DNA from: Hyphomonas sp. UBA5111
GTDB taxonomy: Bacteria; Pseudomonadota; Alphaproteobacteria; Caulobacterales; Hyphomonadaceae
Direction of reading: 5' to 3'
Assembly: GCA_002414505.1 (NCBI GenBank)
Contig: DHZF01000034.1
Span: 13,627 to 21,594, forward strand
Length of the DNA stretch: 7,968 nucleotides
The position numbers and the translations under genes were made by a program. Of the stretch, positions 5,492 through 7,968 are shown piece by piece. Every line of letters begins with the position of its first letter. Position 1 is the stretch's first letter. The notes under the pieces were generated by a model. That model saw nothing but the letters and a program-made list of their open reading frames with translations, did not search any database and was not told the DNA's origin.

Positions 5492-6739
5492 TTAGGTCTC
5501 AGCGTCGGTATCGCGCGGCCGTTTCGGGTCCAGCCTGACAGAAATCAGGGCCAGCGTCAGCAGGATTGCCGACATGACCAGCGCAAGCGTCGCCGTCCCG
5601 TGCCAGCCCCAATGCTCATACACGGACGTCGCGCCCCAGCTCGCCAGCCCGCCGCCGGTGAACATCAGCACGATATACGCCGTCATCAGGCGCGTGCGCA
5701 CGTCCGGTGGCTGGTTCAGGAAAGTCATGCGCCCGGTCACATCCACCAAGGGCCCGACCACATTCATCAACATCAGCGGCACCAGCAACAGCCACAAGCT
5801 GTGCCCGAACACGCCGAGCAGGCAGACCCCGGAAAACTGGATCAATGCCACAGAAGCTCTCAGCCGCCGCGGCCCGATCCGGTCGGCCCATTTTCCGAAG
5901 AAAGGCGTGGTGAAGACATTCATCAGCGACAGCGCCGCCAGATAGCCCACCGTATCGGCGCCATAGCCCATTTCCGGGCTGGTCAGATAGAGTCCCAGCC
6001 CCAGCCAGACCGCCAGGAAGATGCCGAAGCCCAGCCCCTGAATGGTCCCCGACAACAGGACTTCCGGATGGCGGCGCACGACGGGGAACACCGACACGAC
6101 CAGCCGCAGATAGCTGCGGCCCGACCGCGACTCGTCGCGTTTCTGGCGCTCGTCCATGATCTGCGGCAGCAGCAGCGTCACCCCGCCCATCAGCGCCGCC
6201 GCCACATAATAGACCGTCCGCCAGCCATAATGCTCGCCCAGCCAGCCGCCACCGACCCGCGCGACCAGGATCCCCGCGATCACGCCTGTGGTCAGCATCG
6301 CCGTGGTCTGGCCGAGGCGGCGCACCGAAACACGTTTCGAGGCATAGGCCGGCAACAGGTAAGGCGTGATGGTCGAGAAGCCGAGAAAGGTGGAGCCCGC
6401 CACGAACAGGCGGAAATCCGTCGCGAGCGCCATCGCGACGAGGCCAAGGAACTGGCCCGCCGCAAACACGGTCGCCAGCCGCCGGTTCGAGAACCGGTCA
6501 CCCAGCGGCAATAGCAGGAAAATGCCGAGCGCCAGCGCAATCTGGTTGAGCGCCGGCACCAGCCCGATCTCGGACGGCGACACGCCAAAATCCTCCGCCA
6601 CCAGCGCGATGATCGGATGGATGTAATAGGCGTTCGCCGTCACCACCGCGCTGGCCAGCGTCAGCAGCCAGATGTCGCGGCGGCCCAGTTGCCGGTAATC
6701 AGGCCCGCCGTCCGGCGGGCCGGACGGAGCAGAACTCAC
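5492..6739 (-). CDS. Major facilitator superfamily transporter
   Basis: A 415-residue, very hydrophobic protein with about twelve predicted membrane segments in two six-helix halves. They are separated by a charged cytoplasmic loop at about residues 193-212 (MDERQKRDESRSGR). The MFS motif A, between helices 2 and 3, reads GDRFSNRRL (80-88), and its counterpart in the second half reads GKWADRIGPRR (282-292). The family moves small solutes by proton-coupled symport or antiport in the inner membrane. The sequence looks like the sugar-efflux/drug-efflux-like branch, but direction and substrate cannot be told. The start is GTG, overlapping the phosphotransferase stop as GTGA (6739-6736), and no clear Shine-Dalgarno precedes it. 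Coupling with the upstream gene therefore probably sets its level. A GC-rich hairpin lies just inside the coding region. Confidence 0.92.
   Translation of the reverse strand: MSSAPSGPPDGGPDYRQLGRRDIWLLTLASAVVTANAYYIHPIIALVAEDFGVSPSEIGLVPALNQIALALGIFLLLPLGDRFSNRRLATVFAAGQFLGLVAMALATDFRLFVAGSTFLGFSTITPYLLPAYASKRVSVRRLGQTTAMLTTGVIAGILVARVGGGWLGEHYGWRTVYYVAAALMGGVTLLLPQIMDERQKRDESRSGRSYLRLVVSVFPVVRRHPEVLLSGTIQGLGFGIFLAVWLGLGLYLTSPEMGYGADTVGYLAALSLMNVFTTPFFGKWADRIGPRRLRASVALIQFSGVCLLGVFGHSLWLLLVPLMLMNVVGPLVDVTGRMTFLNQPPDVRTRLMTAYIVLMFTGGGLASWGATSVYEHWGWHGTATLALVMSAILLTLALISVRLDPKRPRDTDAET
6702..6725 (-). repeat. Overlapping inverted repeats early in the MFS coding region
   Basis: GGCCCGCC (6702-6709) pairs perfectly with GGCGGGCC (6714-6721) around a 4-nt loop. 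A competing pair GTCCGGC (6710-6716) and GCCGGAC (6719-6725) shares bases with it. Both lie about 15-38 nt downstream of the GTG start. In the mRNA they could form alternative hairpins that slow initiation on a gene already lacking a strong ribosome-binding site. Base pairing is seen; an effect is only inferred. Confidence 0.4.
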
Positions 6740-7824
6740 CCGGGCATCCCGGCGCGGCGGGCAAAGTCGGCGGCAAATTTTGCCAGCGGCACGACGCGCG
6801 CCGCATTCGATTCCGCATTGGCGCTGTTGGCGGTGCCATCGCGCACGCGGCCGATGATGCCTTGCAGAATGCCGGCAAGCCGGAAGCCATTATAGGCGAA
6901 GTAATAGTCGAGTTCCGGCAGGCCGTCGCGGCCGGTATGCTTGCAGTACATGTCGACATATTCGTCCATGGTCGGGATGCCCCAGGCCTCGAGATCGTCA
7001 ATCGCCATGATCGAGCCGCGCGAGGAATCCCCCGGGGGCATCACCCAGTTCATCAAATGATAGGAGAAGTCGGCCAGCGGATCGCCCAGCGTGCAGAGTT
7101 CCCAGTCCAGCACCGCGATCACTTTCGGCTCGGTCGGATGCAGCACCATATTGTCGAGGCGATAGTCGCCATGCACGATCGTGGTCTTGTCGCCCGGCGG
7201 GATGTTCTTCGGCAGCCATTCGATCAGCTGTTCCATCTCCGGAATGTGCTGGGTCTCGGACGCCTTGTACTGTTTCGTCCAGCGATGGATCTGGCGGGCC
7301 ACGTAGTCGCCTTCCTTGCCAAAGCCTTCGAGCCCGGCGGCGCGCCAATCGACATTGTGGAGATCGGCAAAGGTCTTCACCTTCGCCTCATAGATCGCGC
7401 GGCGCTCGGCCGGCTCATAATCGGGCAGTGTGCCATCCCACAGGATGCGGCCTTCCACCATGTCCATGATATAAAACATCGTGCCGACGACACTTTCATC
7501 GGTGCACAGGCCATATGGCCGCGCAACGGGGTATCCCAGCGGATAGAGCGCGGAAATCACGCGATATTCGCGGTCCACGGCATGCGCGCTCGGCAACAGC
7601 TTGCCAGGTGGCTTGCGGCGCATGACATATTTCTTGTTCGGCGTGACCAATTGATAGGTCGGGTTGGACTGGCCGCCCTTGAACTGGCGCACTTCCAGCG
7701 GGCCTTCATAGCCCTCGACATTGGCGTCCATCCAGGCGGCGAGCTTCGCCTCATCGAATTTGTGCGACTCGACCACAGGCTTGGTGCCTGTGAACAATTC
7801 TGCAGCGGATTCTCCCTCGGCCAT
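6736..7824 (-). CDS. Phosphotransferase of the APH / ACAD10-like kinase family
   Basis: With the ATG at 7824 the product is 362 residues. That start is preceded by AGAGGG at 6 nt; an in-frame TTG at 7845 would add seven residues. The protein kinase-like fold shows a glycine-containing loop (FKGGQSNPTY, about 49-57), the VMRRKPPGKLLPSAH stretch typical of ACAD10-type kinases, a Glu in VDREYRV (about 86) and a hinge near MDMVEG. The catalytic loop is HGDYRLDN (218-225, Asp220 as base, Asn225 for magnesium), followed by LDWE with metal-binding Asp240. Characterised members (LvaA of the Pseudomonas levulinate pathway, and ACAD10/11 N-domains) phosphorylate 4-hydroxyacyl-CoA before elimination. 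Antibiotic phosphorylation is much less likely, given the sequence branch and the neighbours. First gene of the operon; its stop overlaps the MFS start. Confidence 0.93.
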   Translation of the reverse strand: MAEGESAAELFTGTKPVVESHKFDEAKLAAWMDANVEGYEGPLEVRQFKGGQSNPTYQLVTPNKKYVMRRKPPGKLLPSAHAVDREYRVISALYPLGYPVARPYGLCTDESVVGTMFYIMDMVEGRILWDGTLPDYEPAERRAIYEAKVKTFADLHNVDWRAAGLEGFGKEGDYVARQIHRWTKQYKASETQHIPEMEQLIEWLPKNIPPGDKTTIVHGDYRLDNMVLHPTEPKVIAVLDWELCTLGDPLADFSYHLMNWVMPPGDSSRGSIMAIDDLEAWGIPTMDEYVDMYCKHTGRDGLPELDYYFAYNGFRLAGILQGIIGRVRDGTANSANAESNAARVVPLAKFAADFARRAGMPG

Positions 7825-7830
7825 TTTCTG

Positions 7831-7836
7831 CCCTCT
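7831..7836 (-). promoter_or_regulatory. Ribosome-binding site that decides the phosphotransferase start
   Basis: AGAGGG on the minus strand is 6 nt from the ATG at 7824. The competing TTG at 7845 has only a close AGGAAAAG before it (4 nt spacing from AGGA) and is a rare start codon. The ATG is therefore preferred. Confidence 0.6.
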
Positions 7837-7858
7837 TTTGTTCAACTTTTCCTGTCAT

Positions 7859-7886
7859 ACCATACTCACGGCTTACGCGACGCCAA
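7859..7886 (-). promoter_or_regulatory. Weak promoter candidate for the five-gene operon
   Basis: On the minus strand TTGGCG (7886-7881) is followed after 16 nt by TATGGT (7864-7859), which matches four of six bases of the -10 consensus. Transcription would start near 7852 and leave a leader of roughly 28 nt before the ATG at 7824. It is the best pair I see in this stretch, but neither box is strong. Confidence 0.3.
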
Positions 7887-7927
7887 GGCCTTCCGCGACG
7901 TCCGCACCGGCCAGTTCACATGAAAGG

Positions 7928-7942
7928 TTCGCACCGTGCGAA
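7928..7942. promoter_or_regulatory. Perfect 15-bp inverted repeat, operator candidate
   Basis: TTCGCAC-C-GTGCGAA is two 7-base arms around a single central base, without mismatch. The near absence of a loop makes an RNA hairpin unlikely and a dimeric DNA-binding protein likely. It is about 100 nt upstream of the operon's first gene and 2 nt before an ATG on the plus strand. It could serve a regulator controlling the operon, the divergent reading frame, or both. Confidence 0.5.
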
Positions 7943-7944
7943 AA

Positions 7945-7968
7945 ATGGAGACCCTTGCCACGGCCCTC
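7945..7968 (+). CDS. Possible start of a divergent gene (runs off the window)
   Basis: An ATG at 7945 opens a frame of eight codons (METLATAL) with G/C in nearly all third positions, consistent with coding here. It runs divergently from the operon and begins 2 nt after a perfect inverted repeat, an arrangement common for self-regulated local regulators. No Shine-Dalgarno is seen, because the palindrome occupies that place, so it would have to be leaderless. Eight codons prove nothing, and the minus strand is also open here in two frames. Confidence 0.2.

Noticed and set aside
5461..5500. Repeated GTCTC units between the MFS stop and the hotdog gene start
   Set aside because: Short and irregular. 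The minus-strand GAGAC/GAGGGAGAG purine runs are adequately explained as ribosome-binding-site neighbourhood, and no stable structure is formed.
4537..5538. A 333-codon plus-strand frame opposite the hotdog gene
   Set aside because: Composition is Arg/His/Gln-rich with no domain, and it bridges the intergenic gap. It is a shadow of the minus-strand coding sequence.
5444..6514. A 356-codon plus-strand frame opposite the MFS transporter
   Set aside because: Extremely Arg/Gln/His-rich low-complexity translation. The minus strand has clear membrane helices and both MFS A-motifs.
6736..7824. Aminoglycoside-resistance kinase
   Set aside because: The APH fold is present, but the sequence has the RRKPPGKLLPSAH stretch of the ACAD10-like branch and metabolic neighbours. 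Nothing suggests an antibiotic-resistance context.
6862..7923. A 353-codon plus-strand frame opposite the phosphotransferase, extending into the upstream control region
   Set aside because: The opposite strand holds the complete kinase with the HGDYRLDN and LDWE motifs. The plus-strand translation has no family signature.
7866..7968. C-terminal end of a further minus-strand gene (two frames are open from the edge to stops at 7866 and 7873)
   Set aside because: About thirty codons in each frame without a recognisable motif. An operator-like palindrome and promoter candidate fit this region better, but the window edge prevents certainty.

Overview
The window reads as ordinary chromosomal DNA of a GC-rich alphaproteobacterium. 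A Hyphomonadaceae/Caulobacterales-like source is my best guess. The basis is strong G/C at third codon positions, dense gene packing with ATGA/GTGA overlaps, a BON/OmpA lipoprotein of the alphaproteobacterial type, and an ACAD10-type phosphotransferase beside acyl-chain genes. This is inference from protein flavour; there is no rRNA or other marker gene. I see no tRNA, rRNA, CRISPR array, insertion sequence or phage gene.

Layout: (1) 1-1127, plus strand: the last 19 codons of an unidentified gene overlap by ATGA with a DUF2855-family protein related to medium-chain reductases. (2) 1141-2063, minus strand: an OmpA-family outer-membrane lipoprotein with its own strong intrinsic terminator, converging on DUF2855. 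(3) 2194-7824, minus strand: a tightly packed five-gene run in the order APH/ACAD10-like phosphotransferase, MFS transporter, double-hotdog (MaoC-like) protein, zinc-dependent alcohol dehydrogenase, exported metal-dependent amidohydrolase. Junctions are a GTGA overlap, then gaps of 31, 10 and 14 bp, so it is very probably one operon. (4) 7825-7968: an upstream control region with a weak promoter candidate, a perfect 15-bp inverted repeat, and possibly the first codons of a divergent plus-strand gene.

How the genes may work together: the minus-strand run has the make-up of a small catabolic operon. It has an uptake or efflux step (MFS), a periplasmic hydrolase (amidohydrolase), an alcohol oxidation (ADH), an acyl-thioester-type hotdog protein, and a kinase of the family whose characterised members (LvaA, ACAD10/11) phosphorylate 4-hydroxyacyl-CoA. 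The substrate cannot be read from the sequence. The most noteworthy non-coding structure is the 120-bp gap between this operon and the lipoprotein gene. There a terminator U-tract and a consensus -35 box share bases, an inverted repeat surrounds the presumed -10, and a 13-bp perfect tandem duplication sits on the ribosome-binding site. I found no clearly novel defence or mobile system; the best leads are this operon and its control sites.
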